Source: Planctomycetota bacterium
GTDB taxonomy: Bacteria > Planctomycetota > UBA1135 > UBA2386
Assembly: GCA_029936315.1 (NCBI GenBank)
Contig: JAPYTD010000028.1
Coordinates: 1 to 56,260, forward strand
Direction: 5' to 3'
Length of the DNA stretch: 56,260 nt
The notes under the pieces are model-generated. The model had not been told where the DNA came from. It searched no databases and saw only the letters and a program-made list of their open reading frames with translations. Position numbers and translations under genes: made by a program. Below are positions 1 through 9,252 of this stretch, piece after piece (within the stretch, counting starts at the first letter, position 1; each line of letters opens with the position of its first letter).

Positions 1-1349
1 GACGAGTACAGGCGATCGCCCTGGGACGTCGGCACAATCAGGTCCGCGGCTTGGTTGAAGCTACTGCTCCGAAACGGTATCTGCGTGGCATTGGTGTGCA
101 GCACCATTTGGGTGCCGGTGGCCAGATCGATGCGACGCACGGTAAGCATGCTAGCGCCCTGTTCGACCGCGTAAGAAATGCCTTGGTCCCGCACATAGGT
201 TTGCGGGTCGATGGTCCCTTCAGGGAAGGGTTGGTTAGCGGAGCCAGTAGAGGTCAGGTTCGCAACCGTTCCTCCGGTAGCCGCCAAAGATGCACGAAAC
301 CAGTCCATTTGGTTCGGATCACCAATCGCAATCGTGAGGTCATTCGCGAGAAAGCCAGGCAGGATGTGCACCCCGATGTACGGCTGAAAGACCGGGTCGT
401 CGGTAATGTGCAGGGTGGCCAACGTACCCGTGATGTCCAGCAGGTAGAGCTCGTCGCGGACATCCGAGTCGACGAAGAGCAGCCTCGTACCATCCTCATT
501 CAGCAAGAGCGCTGGCGTCCCCGGTTCTTCTGGCAGGTAGCCGGGGTCTTCATACTTGCTTGGTAGTGGCGGCAACACCGTAGCGCCACCCGTCAGTTCC
601 GCAGTCCAGAGTTGCTGCTGGTGATGTGGGCCATAGAGGAACACCACACGAGAGCCATCGCCGGACATCGCCATCTGATCCTTGAGGATCGCGTTCGCAA
701 GTGGCGGCGGCGATACATCGAAGGGCACCGTGCCGTCACTGAGTCCGCATCGGAAGACGTGCAGCAGTTCGTCTTGAAACCAAACGACCTGGTTGCCGAC
801 CATCACCGAAGTCGGTTCGATGACCGTGAGGGGTGCGAGCAATCGATGAGCGGTGCCTGTGCTGACATAGTTGTTGCCATCCAACCGCACGATGAACAAG
901 CCCCCCGCCAACAGCGGGACCGCGAAGTGGCTGCCATCCTCCGCCACACCAATGCGGTCCTCGAAGGGGTCAGCGCCGGGAGTGCCAGACTGTTCGAGGA
1001 CTACACGAGCTCCGCCATCGCCCGAGATGTGCAGGAAGCCCCAGTGGGCACCACCCGCGCGTCGGTATCGGAACAGGCGGCCACCATTGGGCAACTCAAC
1101 GCGCACCATGCCGAAGCGGTCGAGTCTGCGGCTTCGGCTCGAGTCTGATGCTTGCCCCGCGAAACGCCCAGTGATCTCGATCGGCATGATCTCGATGTTC
1201 TGGACAATGTTCACTCCGGTTGCATTCGGGTTGCTCTCGGCCAGCGATACGATGGTCAGCGAAGACACTGCGCCCTCCGCGAGGGTAATGGTCTGCGCGA
1301 CGAGTGGTGCGCACAGGAGCAGGGCACAGAACAGCGATTGGCGAAGCAT
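1..1349 (-). CDS. Secreted beta-propeller-like protein, 3' end outside window
   Basis: An open frame on the minus strand runs from an ATG at 1349 to the window edge without a stop, so at least 449 residues are present and the C-terminus is missing. The N-terminus (MLRQSLFCALLLCAPLVAQ) is a clear signal peptide ending near AQ, so the product is exported. The body contains repeated blocks of the type GDGSRVVFLYG, NEDGTRLLFVDSD and AEDGSHFAVPLLAG, which resemble blades of TolB/WD40-like propellers that report on state or bind partners. No catalytic motif is visible. It lies downstream of, and in the same direction as, the sigma-54-controlled secreted protein at 1408-1989, with about 60 bases between them, so co-transcription is possible. 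The propeller assignment is inferred from repeat texture only. Confidence 0.7.
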   Translation of the reverse strand, partial: MLRQSLFCALLLCAPLVAQTITLAEGAVSSLTIVSLAESNPNATGVNIVQNIEIMPIEITGRFAGQASDSSRSRRLDRFGMVRVELPNGGRLFRYRRAGGAHWGFLHISGDGGARVVLEQSGTPGADPFEDRIGVAEDGSHFAVPLLAGGLFIVRLDGNNYVSTGTAHRLLAPLTVIEPTSVMVGNQVVWFQDELLHVFRCGLSDGTVPFDVSPPPLANAILKDQMAMSGDGSRVVFLYGPHHQQQLWTAELTGGATVLPPLPSKYEDPGYLPEEPGTPALLLNEDGTRLLFVDSDVRDELYLLDITGTLATLHITDDPVFQPYIGVHILPGFLANDLTIAIGDPNQMDWFRASLAATGGTVANLTSTGSANQPFPEGTIDPQTYVRDQGISYAVEQGASMLTVRRIDLATGTQMVLHTNATQIPFRSSSFNQAADLIVPTSQGDRLYS

Positions 1350-1407
1350 GGCGTTTTGAATGATAGCAGCAGGGTGACAATTAGTCCGTCGGCGCGGACG
1401 GCAGAGG

Positions 1408-1989
1408 TCAGTTCTCGACGACTTTGCTGTCCACGTTGCTGAGTTCCCAAGTGTTCTGGGTGCCGACCAAAGCTTGGCTGGTTATTTCGAGCCCGAGGAG
1501 GGCTTGGTTATTGGGCGTCGTGTAGGTCGTTTGGAATACGCCTCCAAACGTAATGCCACCGGCCAGGAGGAAGGGTTGGTTGCCCATCAGCCAGCCTCCA
1601 CCAAATCCGGGGAGGGGTGTGAAGCCGGTGTTATTGGTCCAATCCAAGAAGATGAAGGCCGACATACCCGTGGGCGCGAACACCTCCCACGTCTTGGTTT
1701 GGCCAAGGCGCAGATTGCCCATGTCCATCATCTTGACGGTCGGAATGGCCGCATCGACGCGCAAGACCGGTGACAGCGAAGTGCCGATGTTGGTGACGTC
1801 GAGGAACGCGTGCTGACCTTGCCAGAGGTTCAGGTTCAGCACATTGCTGACAACCGGAATGATGGTTCCGTCCAAGTAGAATTGGTTGGCCGTGCCTTGA
1901 ACGTCTTCGACCTTGCCACGAATCGTGGTCTGGGCAGTGGTAGCGGCGGACAAGATGCAGGCGGCAGTCAGAGCAGTAACGAATCGCAT
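1408..1989 (-). CDS. Small secreted protein of unknown function, sigma-54 dependent
   Basis: The 193-residue product starts at the ATG at 1989, which opens a signal peptide (MRFVTALTAACILSAATTAQ). A longer frame reaches 2088 but would bury this signal, and the predicted transcript start lies inside that extension, so the shorter start is preferred. GAGG lies about 9 bases before the ATG. The mature part is rich in Gly, Thr, Asn and aromatic residues with no Cys pairs, suggesting a beta-rich extracellular or surface protein. I do not recognise the family. It sits directly downstream of the sigma-54 activator gene (gap 154 bases), and a consensus sigma-54 promoter lies at 2032-2047. It is therefore the most likely local target of that regulator. 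Confidence 0.75.
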   Translation of the reverse strand: MRFVTALTAACILSAATTAQTTIRGKVEDVQGTANQFYLDGTIIPVVSNVLNLNLWQGQHAFLDVTNIGTSLSPVLRVDAAIPTVKMMDMGNLRLGQTKTWEVFAPTGMSAFIFLDWTNNTGFTPLPGFGGGWLMGNQPFLLAGGITFGGVFQTTYTTPNNQALLGLEITSQALVGTQNTWELSNVDSKVVEN

Positions 1990-2031
1990 AACTAGAACCT
2001 CGTAGGTAAGGGGTTGGGATGCCCTACCCAA

Positions 2032-2047
2032 TGCAACGGGTGTGCCA
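2032..2047 (-). promoter_or_regulatory. Consensus sigma-54 (-24/-12) promoter
   Basis: On the minus strand the sequence is TGGCAC-ACCCG-TTGCA. This matches the sigma-54 core consensus TGGCAC-N5-TTGC at every fixed position, with the required ten bases between the GG and GC pairs. Transcription would start near 2021, giving a leader of about 31 bases before the ATG at 1989. The site lies between the sigma-54 activator gene (2143-5895) and the small secreted protein, pointing at the latter. Confidence 0.8.
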
Positions 2048-2142
2048 TGTGCTCTGGTGCCTCGAAGTGCGTGAATCTCGAACATCACGTGCAGGCAGAT
2101 GCTCGGAATACCGACATCTTCAAGCGTGTTTGCGACTCTCCG

Positions 2143-5100
2143 TCAATTCTTGAGGCCGTGCCTCTTGAGCTTGTCGTAGAGGGCCGTACGGCTGATCCCG
2201 AGCGTCCTGGCTGCCTTGGTCTTGTCGCCGCCATGGTTCGTCATGGCCGTCGCGATCGCTCGCTTCTCAGCCTCCTTAAGCGTCAGGACCTCCGCCTGGC
2301 CGGCATCGACCGAACCCTCCGATCCTGAGTTGCCCACAGGTCCTGACGGAAGTTGTAGGTCGATGATCTCGCTGCCTTCGCAGAGCAACGTAGCCCTAGC
2401 AACCACGTGTTCCAGTTCTCGAACGTTGCCTGGCCACTGGTACGATCTCAGCGCGGCCGTTGCGACATTGGAGAGTCGAAGCACTTCAGTTGTGTGTTGC
2501 GAATTGCGAGTAACAAAGTGCTTGGCAAGTAACTCGATGTCGCCCCCACGTTCACGCAATGGAGGCACACGCAACTCCACGGCAGCGAGGCGGAAGAACA
2601 AGTCTTCCCGGAACTCGCCGGCAGCAATCATCTCGCGCAGGTTCTTGTGGGTCGCCGAGACCATGCGCAAGTCAAGGTCGATGGTGGTATCGCCACCGAC
2701 GCGTCGGATCGTGCGTTCTTGCAGGGCCCGCAGCAACTTGACTTGCAAGGCGTGCGGCATGTCCCCAACTTCATCAAGGAACAGTGTGCCGCCGTTTGCC
2801 ATTTCGAGCAATCCAGGGCGATCGCGATCGGCACCGGTAAACGCACCCTCAACGTGGCCGAACAGCTCGCGTTCGATGAGTTCCGCGGGTAGCGCAGAGC
2901 AGTTCTCGGCGACGAAAGGGCCTTTCTTACGACTCCCGCGTTCGTGTAGCGCCCGGGCCACAAGCTCCTTGCCGGTTCCGGTTTCTCCCTGGATCAAAAC
3001 GGACAGGTCCAAGTTGGCAAGCTTGTCGATCTCGGCCCGCATCGACCGCATTGCGGTACTCTCGCCCAGCAAGCGGGTTCGCTGACGCTTCGCGGAGCGC
3101 GTTGCGACGACCAGGGCACGCTTGCTGCTTGTCAACTCCACGCGCATGGCTTCTTCGCGAAGCATGCGATCGACGGCGATGGCTGCTTGGTCGGCCAGAA
3201 CCTCAAGTGACTCCTTGTCGTGCTCAGAAAAGACACCCGCCCGTCCTGGGTGCTCCACGTAAATAGCCCCCTTGGTACCGCCGGCACTGTGGAACGGTGC
3301 GCAAACCGCAGATCGTACGCGTAGGTTGCGCACGGATTGCATCGCTTGCAGCTCTTCGTTCGCTAGCACGTCAGCGCCGGTGAGCGTGCGTTGTTCTTGC
3401 ACCGATTGGTTGGCAAGCGACCGGCTGAAGGCCTGGGCGTGCGATGCTGTTTGGCCACTTTGGAACTCCCTTTGGATGCCGTCGCTGCGCATCACCAATA
3501 GATAACCATTGCGACCTCCGGTCAGGGTCACCGCTGCATCTAGCAATGCGGTCATCGCCTCGTCCAGTTCGAGCGCTTGCGCAAGCTTGCGGTTGACGGC
3601 CAAGAACGTCCGGAACAGTTCGCGACTCGGTTGGTTTGCGCTGCCTTCGGGCATTGCATCATCGTCGCCTGACGGTTGTCGCGCTGCCAGCTCCTCTTTC
3701 ACCAGTACATATTCCCTCTGAAGACGCGTCGTATCTGGCGTGCCCACGCGCGCTAACGCAGCCTCAGCGCCAGCGAAGTCACCGGCGCGTGCATGGGCAC
3801 GAGCCAACATTAACTGTGCCAGGCGCGCCGTGCTGGTATCGCCGAGCCGGAGCAAGTGCGCAGATGCTTCCGTGAGGGTGGTCCTCGCTGTTGCAATGTC
3901 ATTGCGTGCCAGCGCCGCGATCCCGAGGTTGGCTTTGGCGATCGCAGTGCGCCCCTGATCGCCAAGGTGTTCATAGAGTGCGTGGGCCTCGCGGAAGCGG
4001 CTAGCGGCCTCGCCGTGGGCGCCAGCATCCTTTGCGACCACGCCGAGGTTGAGATGGCTGCTCGCCGCGTGACGGAGGTGGCCGATGCGTTGCGCCAGCT
4101 GCACGGCTTGTTCGAAGTGTTCGCGAGCTGCTTCGAGGTTCCCTTGTCGTCGCTCGAGGTGTCCGTAGGTTGTGTACAATGACGCAGCCGCATACGGCTG
4201 CTTGGCGCAATCCAACTTGCTCAGACACTCGCGGATCAGAGTTTCACTCTCAGTCAGCTTGCCAGACTGTTCCAGCAGTGCCGCATAGACGAGATTGTCC
4301 TCGAGGTGGTTGTCGCCGCGGTCCAACAGTTCGTGAGCGCGGTTGTATTCGCCCGTCGCCATTGCCAGCTTGGCGGCGACCCGTCGGTGGCGATGTCCAC
4401 TGGGCATACCGACGAGTGCCAGTTGTTGTGCAGCCAGCGAATACTGACCGGTGTCAACAAGAGCCTGCGCTCGGAGCACAGGCAATCGCGTGCACAATGG
4501 CAGGGCACGTGCCGCCTCGCCGGCATCCAGCATGCCTTCCACCAAGGCTAGGCGGGCCTCTTGTTCCTCTTGCTTGGTAGCGCGCAGCCACAGCGAACGA
4601 GCGCGCTCGAGCATGCCGTGGGTCGTAGCGTGACGAATGCGATCGACGAGCAATTCATGGCGGTCACTTGTGTCGAAAGTGGAGGTTGGTTCGAGCTGTC
4701 CGCTACGAGCCGCGGGCCACACCCAGCGAGTACCTGCTGGCAGCAACTGACCAGCGTCGACAAGTTCGCGGAAGGCATCGGTGATCGCGCCACTCGTATT
4801 GCCTCGCAGAAGCAACCACTCGGTGGCTTGCTTGAGCGCAAGTCCCTGCAAACCGAGAGCGTTTTCTACGTGTTGCGATAGTCGCTGAACGTTCAGTTCC
4901 GGCAGGTGTACAGTCGCACCCGGCTCGCCGTCTCTCTGGAGCAATGCATCATGTTGACTATCATGTATCGCTTTGACGTTGGGCAGTGTGACGGCCAACT
5001 GCATTGCGATGGCGCGACGATCTTGCGAGTCGCCGCCGGTGATGCGAACGTTGTGTTCGTCGTTCGCTACCGCGGCAATCTCTGCCGCGAACAGTTGTGT

Positions 5101-5895
5101 GGGATCTGGCGCCAGCGCGGCGAACGAAGCACGTCCCGTGCCAGTACCGCACAATGCATCCAGAGCCGAGTCGGCGTCAGGGAATCTCTTCGAAGGTAGA
5201 CGTGCAATGCAACCTTGGACCAGACCGGCGAATTGCGGGGGCAGGTCTGAGGGATCGAAGTGGCATGCCTCAAAAAACGGTTGTGACGGAAAGTGCCTCG
5301 CGAAATACGCGACATCGAGTTGGTCGACGGGGATCAACGCGTGCACGACCATGGCACCAATCGAGAACAAGTCGGACCGTCGGTCGGGAGTCGTTCCGAA
5401 CAACACCTCAGGGGCAGCGAAGAATGGAGTGCCGCCCTGTGACTGCGCGCCTGCACGCACTGCCAGCCCGAAGTCCAACAAGTGTAGTTGGCCGCTGGCG
5501 TCGATGACCAAGTTGCTAGGCTTGAGATCGAGGTGAAGCACGCCTCTGAGGTGCACAAAGGCAATGACTTCGAGCAACTGTTGCAATACCGGACGCAGCG
5601 CCTCGATGTTTCGCGGCAGAGAAGTGAGCACCTCCCCTTCGACGTGGTCACGCAGCACGAAGACACGGCCATCTGGCAACCGCCCCACTTCGTGCACCGA
5701 AGGGATGCATGGATGAAGCACGGAAGCAGCAACCGACGCTTCGCACGATTGCTCACCGTCGGGCAGCACCTTCACCGCGAAGTGCCTGCCATCAGGGTCT
5801 CTCACACGGAACGTGCGACCCTGACCCCCTCGATACTCGTGGAGCAACTGCAGTGGTCGCGACAGGTGCGCAAGTAGCGATTCCGCAGACTCCAT
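2143..5895 (-). CDS. Ser/Thr kinase-TPR-GAF-sigma54 activator fusion regulator
   Basis: The 1250-residue cytoplasmic protein joins four modules. Residues about 15-250 form a Hanks-type kinase: Lys42 in the AVK motif, HLDLKPSN at 121-128, DFG at 141-143 and APE at 161-163. The usual HRD is HLD, so it is a non-RD kinase, but the catalytic Asp123 is kept. A long helical TPR-like region (about 400-700) is followed by a GAF-like sensor (about 740-900). The AAA+ module has Walker A GETGTGKE near 971, an intact EGAFTGAD loop near 1016 that in this family contacts sigma-54, and LFLDEVGD as Walker B. A Fis-type helix-turn-helix ends the protein. It lacks a receiver domain, so input probably comes through the kinase, TPR or GAF parts. 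Its ATG shares a base with the stop of the upstream lipoprotein gene (TGATG), suggesting translational coupling. Confidence 0.92.
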   Translation of the reverse strand: MESAESLLAHLSRPLQLLHEYRGGQGRTFRVRDPDGRHFAVKVLPDGEQSCEASVAASVLHPCIPSVHEVGRLPDGRVFVLRDHVEGEVLTSLPRNIEALRPVLQQLLEVIAFVHLRGVLHLDLKPSNLVIDASGQLHLLDFGLAVRAGAQSQGGTPFFAAPEVLFGTTPDRRSDLFSIGAMVVHALIPVDQLDVAYFARHFPSQPFFEACHFDPSDLPPQFAGLVQGCIARLPSKRFPDADSALDALCGTGTGRASFAALAPDPTQLFAAEIAAVANDEHNVRITGGDSQDRRAIAMQLAVTLPNVKAIHDSQHDALLQRDGEPGATVHLPELNVQRLSQHVENALGLQGLALKQATEWLLLRGNTSGAITDAFRELVDAGQLLPAGTRWVWPAARSGQLEPTSTFDTSDRHELLVDRIRHATTHGMLERARSLWLRATKQEEQEARLALVEGMLDAGEAARALPLCTRLPVLRAQALVDTGQYSLAAQQLALVGMPSGHRHRRVAAKLAMATGEYNRAHELLDRGDNHLEDNLVYAALLEQSGKLTESETLIRECLSKLDCAKQPYAAASLYTTYGHLERRQGNLEAAREHFEQAVQLAQRIGHLRHAASSHLNLGVVAKDAGAHGEAASRFREAHALYEHLGDQGRTAIAKANLGIAALARNDIATARTTLTEASAHLLRLGDTSTARLAQLMLARAHARAGDFAGAEAALARVGTPDTTRLQREYVLVKEELAARQPSGDDDAMPEGSANQPSRELFRTFLAVNRKLAQALELDEAMTALLDAAVTLTGGRNGYLLVMRSDGIQREFQSGQTASHAQAFSRSLANQSVQEQRTLTGADVLANEELQAMQSVRNLRVRSAVCAPFHSAGGTKGAIYVEHPGRAGVFSEHDKESLEVLADQAAIAVDRMLREEAMRVELTSSKRALVVATRSAKRQRTRLLGESTAMRSMRAEIDKLANLDLSVLIQGETGTGKELVARALHERGSRKKGPFVAENCSALPAELIERELFGHVEGAFTGADRDRPGLLEMANGGTLFLDEVGDMPHALQVKLLRALQERTIRRVGGDTTIDLDLRMVSATHKNLREMIAAGEFREDLFFRLAAVELRVPPLRERGGDIELLAKHFVTRNSQHTTEVLRLSNVATAALRSYQWPGNVRELEHVVARATLLCEGSEIIDLQLPSGPVGNSGSEGSVDAGQAEVLTLKEAEKRAIATAMTNHGGDKTKAARTLGISRTALYDKLKRHGLKN

Positions 5896-7271
5896 CAGTC
5901 CTCTCGAACTCGGACTCTAGTTGCTTCGATGACGGTTGGCCCAACAACTGTGCCTCGGATCCAAATGCGATCCGTACCGGGTTGAATTTGTGCCAGGGTG
6001 ATTGCGAAGTTGCTGCCACCGTGATTCTCACGGCGCTCAAAGGATGTTGTGTTGCTTACGAGCACTTCCGCTTGTGGCACCGATACGCCTTGGATCACGA
6101 TGGGGTCGTTGTTACGTGGAACGATCACAATGACTTGATTCGTTACGTCGACGGACTGTACCAGAGCCTCCCACTCTGGATGGATCTGGGTATTGCTGCT
6201 GCCTAGCAACTCTACTTCGCGGGCGATGTATTCGGGCACGCCATTGCTGGTGGACTTGGCCCACCACTTGACCTTGACCAGTTGTGCAACCATCAAGCTG
6301 GAGAAATTGGTCGTGGAGCTGTTTGCGGCCTCGATGATCGCATTTTGAGCACGGATGACAGCGAGCTCTGGCGTCACCAAGTACACCTGATTGCCGTTTC
6401 TTCGAGTTGCAACCACCAGCATCTCGAAGCTGTTCGTCGCGGCATCGATCGACAAGATGTTCCCGACCAAGCGCGGTTGGTCGTTTCGGCTGGTGCGACG
6501 AATCCGCGTTGCGTCCATGCGTCCATCGCGGCGTAGGTCGCCGTCGACGAGGAGATCATCATCGATGGACAGGCTCGTCAAGAAAGCCGCCCTGGATGCA
6601 TAGGCGATGCCACCTTCGTCTTCGTAAATGCACGTCGAAGAACATGCGAGGTCGACGCTGGCGTTGCCGATGGTGGTCGCCGTCGCTGCGAGCAAGTTCT
6701 GGTTCACTACCGGGAAGCGCAACTCATCCAATCGCAGGCTGGCTCCATCGAGCCGGCCCGACATGCTAGGGTTCCACGACAAGGCTCCGGGTGGACCGCT
6801 CAATGGCACGGCGTCGTGTGCAATGACGAGCCAACTGGCTGACTGTGGGTCGTGTTGCAGGCCCCCGGCAATCGGAACGCGAACGTCGACCGGGCTCGTG
6901 ACGGCTTGCGAACTGCCGTCGGGAGCAATGGCGATTCCGCTATTGGGCACCAGCACCAAGACAAGGGCCGCGTAATCACCAGCGGGTGCCGGATTCAGGC
7001 GCAGTCCCGCTGGCTCGCCGGTTGCATCTCCCACTGTGAGCATTGTGCTTTCTGGCAGCAAGTTGGCGGTCTGCGTGCCCGCAGCATCTTCGAGTGTTGC
7101 GCCGGCAAGTTGGAACTGAACAAAGGCGTCCGAACCGGCCCTGGTCTCGACGACCACGAGAACGGCACCCCGATCGATGGGAACGGCGTTGGAACTGGTG
7201 GTGCTCGAACCACCGCTGCAAGCAGCGATCGAGAGCATGAGAGAGAGACTGAGGGTCGAGAATGTACGCAT
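5895..7271 (-). CDS. Lipoprotein with DUF4382/DUF5666-like domains
   Basis: The 458-residue product has a lipoprotein signal ending in SIAAC, so Cys18 would be lipidated and the protein held at a membrane. After a Ser/Thr-rich linker, residues about 33-160 (GAVLVVVETRAGSDAFVQF and onward) resemble DUF4382, a beta-rich domain of bacterial surface lipoproteins. The second half has two stretches of the type GNILSIDAATNSFEM and VQSVDVTNQVIVIV, like the OB-fold repeats of DUF5666. No enzyme motif is seen. It is the first gene of an operon with the kinase/sigma-54 activator and overlaps it by one base. A surface lipoprotein coupled to a regulator suggests, without proving, that it feeds the regulator an envelope signal. 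Confidence 0.75.
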   Translation of the reverse strand: MRTFSTLSLSLMLSIAACSGGSSTTSSNAVPIDRGAVLVVVETRAGSDAFVQFQLAGATLEDAAGTQTANLLPESTMLTVGDATGEPAGLRLNPAPAGDYAALVLVLVPNSGIAIAPDGSSQAVTSPVDVRVPIAGGLQHDPQSASWLVIAHDAVPLSGPPGALSWNPSMSGRLDGASLRLDELRFPVVNQNLLAATATTIGNASVDLACSSTCIYEDEGGIAYASRAAFLTSLSIDDDLLVDGDLRRDGRMDATRIRRTSRNDQPRLVGNILSIDAATNSFEMLVVATRRNGNQVYLVTPELAVIRAQNAIIEAANSSTTNFSSLMVAQLVKVKWWAKSTSNGVPEYIAREVELLGSSNTQIHPEWEALVQSVDVTNQVIVIVPRNNDPIVIQGVSVPQAEVLVSNTTSFERRENHGGSNFAITLAQIQPGTDRIWIRGTVVGPTVIEATRVRVRED

Positions 7272-7287
7272 GATGAGTTCGCAACAG

Positions 7288-7303
7288 GCAACGTCCGTGC
7301 CGA
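7288..7303 (-). promoter_or_regulatory. Candidate sigma-54 promoter with very short leader
   Basis: The minus strand reads CGGCAC-GGACG-TTGC with exact GG-N10-GC spacing. Only the first T of the TGGCAC box is replaced, by C, and the G after CAC also fits the extended consensus. The predicted start (about 7276) leaves only about 5 bases before the ATG at 7271, so the transcript would be almost leaderless. If real, the lipoprotein/activator operon would itself be sigma-54 controlled. Confidence 0.45.
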
Positions 7304-7403
7304 ACTGGACCGGCGCGTCGGGTGTTCGGAATTCCTACGAACGCGTCAGGATCTCGGACACCAGCGCATGCCTCGCCATAGATCCCCCCGCTGCTTTTGT
7401 GGC

Positions 7404-9122
7404 ATGATGGCGCGGCCGCCTATGAGACCCCTTGCCGCTGCTCTGTTGTTGCTTGGCGCAGTCGTCGCCAGCATTGCCTTGTTCGCTTGGAACGAGAGAG
7501 ACCGTGCAACAACGACGCCTCTCGCTCCGATGCCTGAATGGCTTGCTGGCACCCCACAAGGCCACGTCTACACCAGTGCCGTGGAAGAGCCCGCGGACGT
7601 CAATCCGTTTACCACTCGCGGTGCCGTTGCACGCAGTTTGGTACTTGGCCTTACGCACGATGCACTGCTAGATCGCGACTCGCGAACCGGAGTGCTACGC
7701 AACGCACTTGCCGCGAGCCATGAAGTCGCTGCGGATGGTCGCAGCTGCACCTTCGTCTTGAGGAAGGGGATCGTATTCAGTGACGGTACGCCGGTGACAA
7801 TGCGGGACGTCACCTTTGGCTGGGAACTGGCACAAGCAGGGCACTTATCGTTCGGGTTTGTTGGAGCTGCGTTTTCCCGGGTGCAAGCTGTGGACGTGCT
7901 CGGCGAACGCAGCCTACGCGTGCACTTTCGTCATCGCTACTTTGCGAACGTAGCGTCGGTTGGCGAGGGCTGGCTGGTCGCCAAGAGAGAGTTCTTCCTT
8001 GCGTGTATGCGCCAGCGCCTCGCCAACGGCGAGCGCATGCCGGAGATCGACTCCTTGCACTTCGCAAGGTTGCTGGACCAGGTGAACTTGCAATGCGGGC
8101 CCGGGACTGGACCTTACTCGCTGCGAAATGACGCGCAGGGAGTAAGCAATTGGCGGCCTCGGCAGCAGCTGCTGCTCGAACGCAACGAATCGAGCTGGCG
8201 CAGGCAAGTGCGACCTGGAACCTGGAACTTCGCCGCCATGAAATTGCTGTTCCGTGATCAGGCCGGTGCGCGCAATGCGTTGTTGCTGGGCGAGGTTGAT
8301 TGGTATTCCGGCTCGGACCTCGATGGACTACTCGCGAAGCATGAAGCGTTGGCTGATCAGTACGGCAAGCATGTCTACGACTACCCGCAGTTAGGTGTTT
8401 ATCGGATCGTCTGGAACTGCCGACGCGCCCCGTTCGATGACGTTCGTGTTCGTCGCGCGCTGTCGATGTTGATTCCTCGCCAGGACGCGGTCGCTGTCAT
8501 GGGCGGAGATGCGCGTGTGGCCTCTGCTCACGCCAAGCCGGACTCCCCAGCGTATCCCGACGAGGTGGCGGCCGTCTTCGACCCAGCTGCCGCCCGCCGC
8601 TTGTTGCGTGAGGCCGGGTTCGATCCAGAGAAGGGGAAGCCACTACGCATGACCCTACTGGCGCTGCAAGGCAGCGAGCCGTTGCGCCGGATCTCGGAAC
8701 TGTTCCGAAGCAGCGCGAATGACGCTGGCGTGATCCTAGAAGTTCACAACCGAGAATGGGCTGCGTTCCTGGCCGAACAGAAACGTGGTGAGTGGCACGG
8801 TTCGCTGGTGCTGCAGTGGTTTGATGCGTCAGGCGATCCCTACCGGTTCTTGCACAGTTCGGGCCGAAGCAATCCCGGCGGATGGCAAAACAGCAAAGCC
8901 GATGAGTTGGCCACTGCGGCACGATTGCAGTTAGACCCAAGCGTGCGGAACGGCATCTGGAAGGAGCTGCATGCCTTAGCCTGTGATGAACAGCCCGCGG
9001 CGTTGGTTGTGCATCCCGTTGCGAGCGTGCTGTTGCGCAAGCGCTTGCGGGACTATGTGCCTGGTGCCTATGGCTTGCGGCCAGAGTGGGCGTGGGTTTC
9101 GGTGGCAGATCAGCGGCGGTAG
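7404..9122 (+). CDS. Extracellular solute-binding protein, peptide/nickel family (SBP_bac_5)
   Basis: The frame is open far upstream, but the first sensible start is the ATG pair at 7404/7407, followed by an N-terminal hydrophobic segment (LAAALLLLGAVVASIALFAW) that acts as a signal or anchor. The 572-residue product has the family landmarks: VNPFTTRGAVARSLVLGLTH near the mature start, then LRKGIVFSDGTPVTMRDVTF, then DDVRVRRALSMLIPR. These proteins capture oligopeptides or similar ligands outside the membrane and pass them to an ABC permease. No permease or ATPase gene is next to it, so it is an orphan binding protein and its ligand is unknown. It is divergent from the lipoprotein/activator operon, with about 130 bases between the starts. 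Confidence 0.85.
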   Translation: MMARPPMRPLAAALLLLGAVVASIALFAWNERDRATTTPLAPMPEWLAGTPQGHVYTSAVEEPADVNPFTTRGAVARSLVLGLTHDALLDRDSRTGVLRNALAASHEVAADGRSCTFVLRKGIVFSDGTPVTMRDVTFGWELAQAGHLSFGFVGAAFSRVQAVDVLGERSLRVHFRHRYFANVASVGEGWLVAKREFFLACMRQRLANGERMPEIDSLHFARLLDQVNLQCGPGTGPYSLRNDAQGVSNWRPRQQLLLERNESSWRRQVRPGTWNFAAMKLLFRDQAGARNALLLGEVDWYSGSDLDGLLAKHEALADQYGKHVYDYPQLGVYRIVWNCRRAPFDDVRVRRALSMLIPRQDAVAVMGGDARVASAHAKPDSPAYPDEVAAVFDPAAARRLLREAGFDPEKGKPLRMTLLALQGSEPLRRISELFRSSANDAGVILEVHNREWAAFLAEQKRGEWHGSLVLQWFDASGDPYRFLHSSGRSNPGGWQNSKADELATAARLQLDPSVRNGIWKELHALACDEQPAALVVHPVASVLLRKRLRDYVPGAYGLRPEWAWVSVADQRR

Positions 9123-9252
9123 TTGTGGGGATACAGCGGCAGGGGGCGCATTCCGCGGCTCGGAGCCTGGCTCGCATCTCTATGGCATTGCGCACAGCCT
9201 AGTCGACGAGGACAATCCACCAGACCTCCCGCGACCCCGCGGCCCTGATGCC

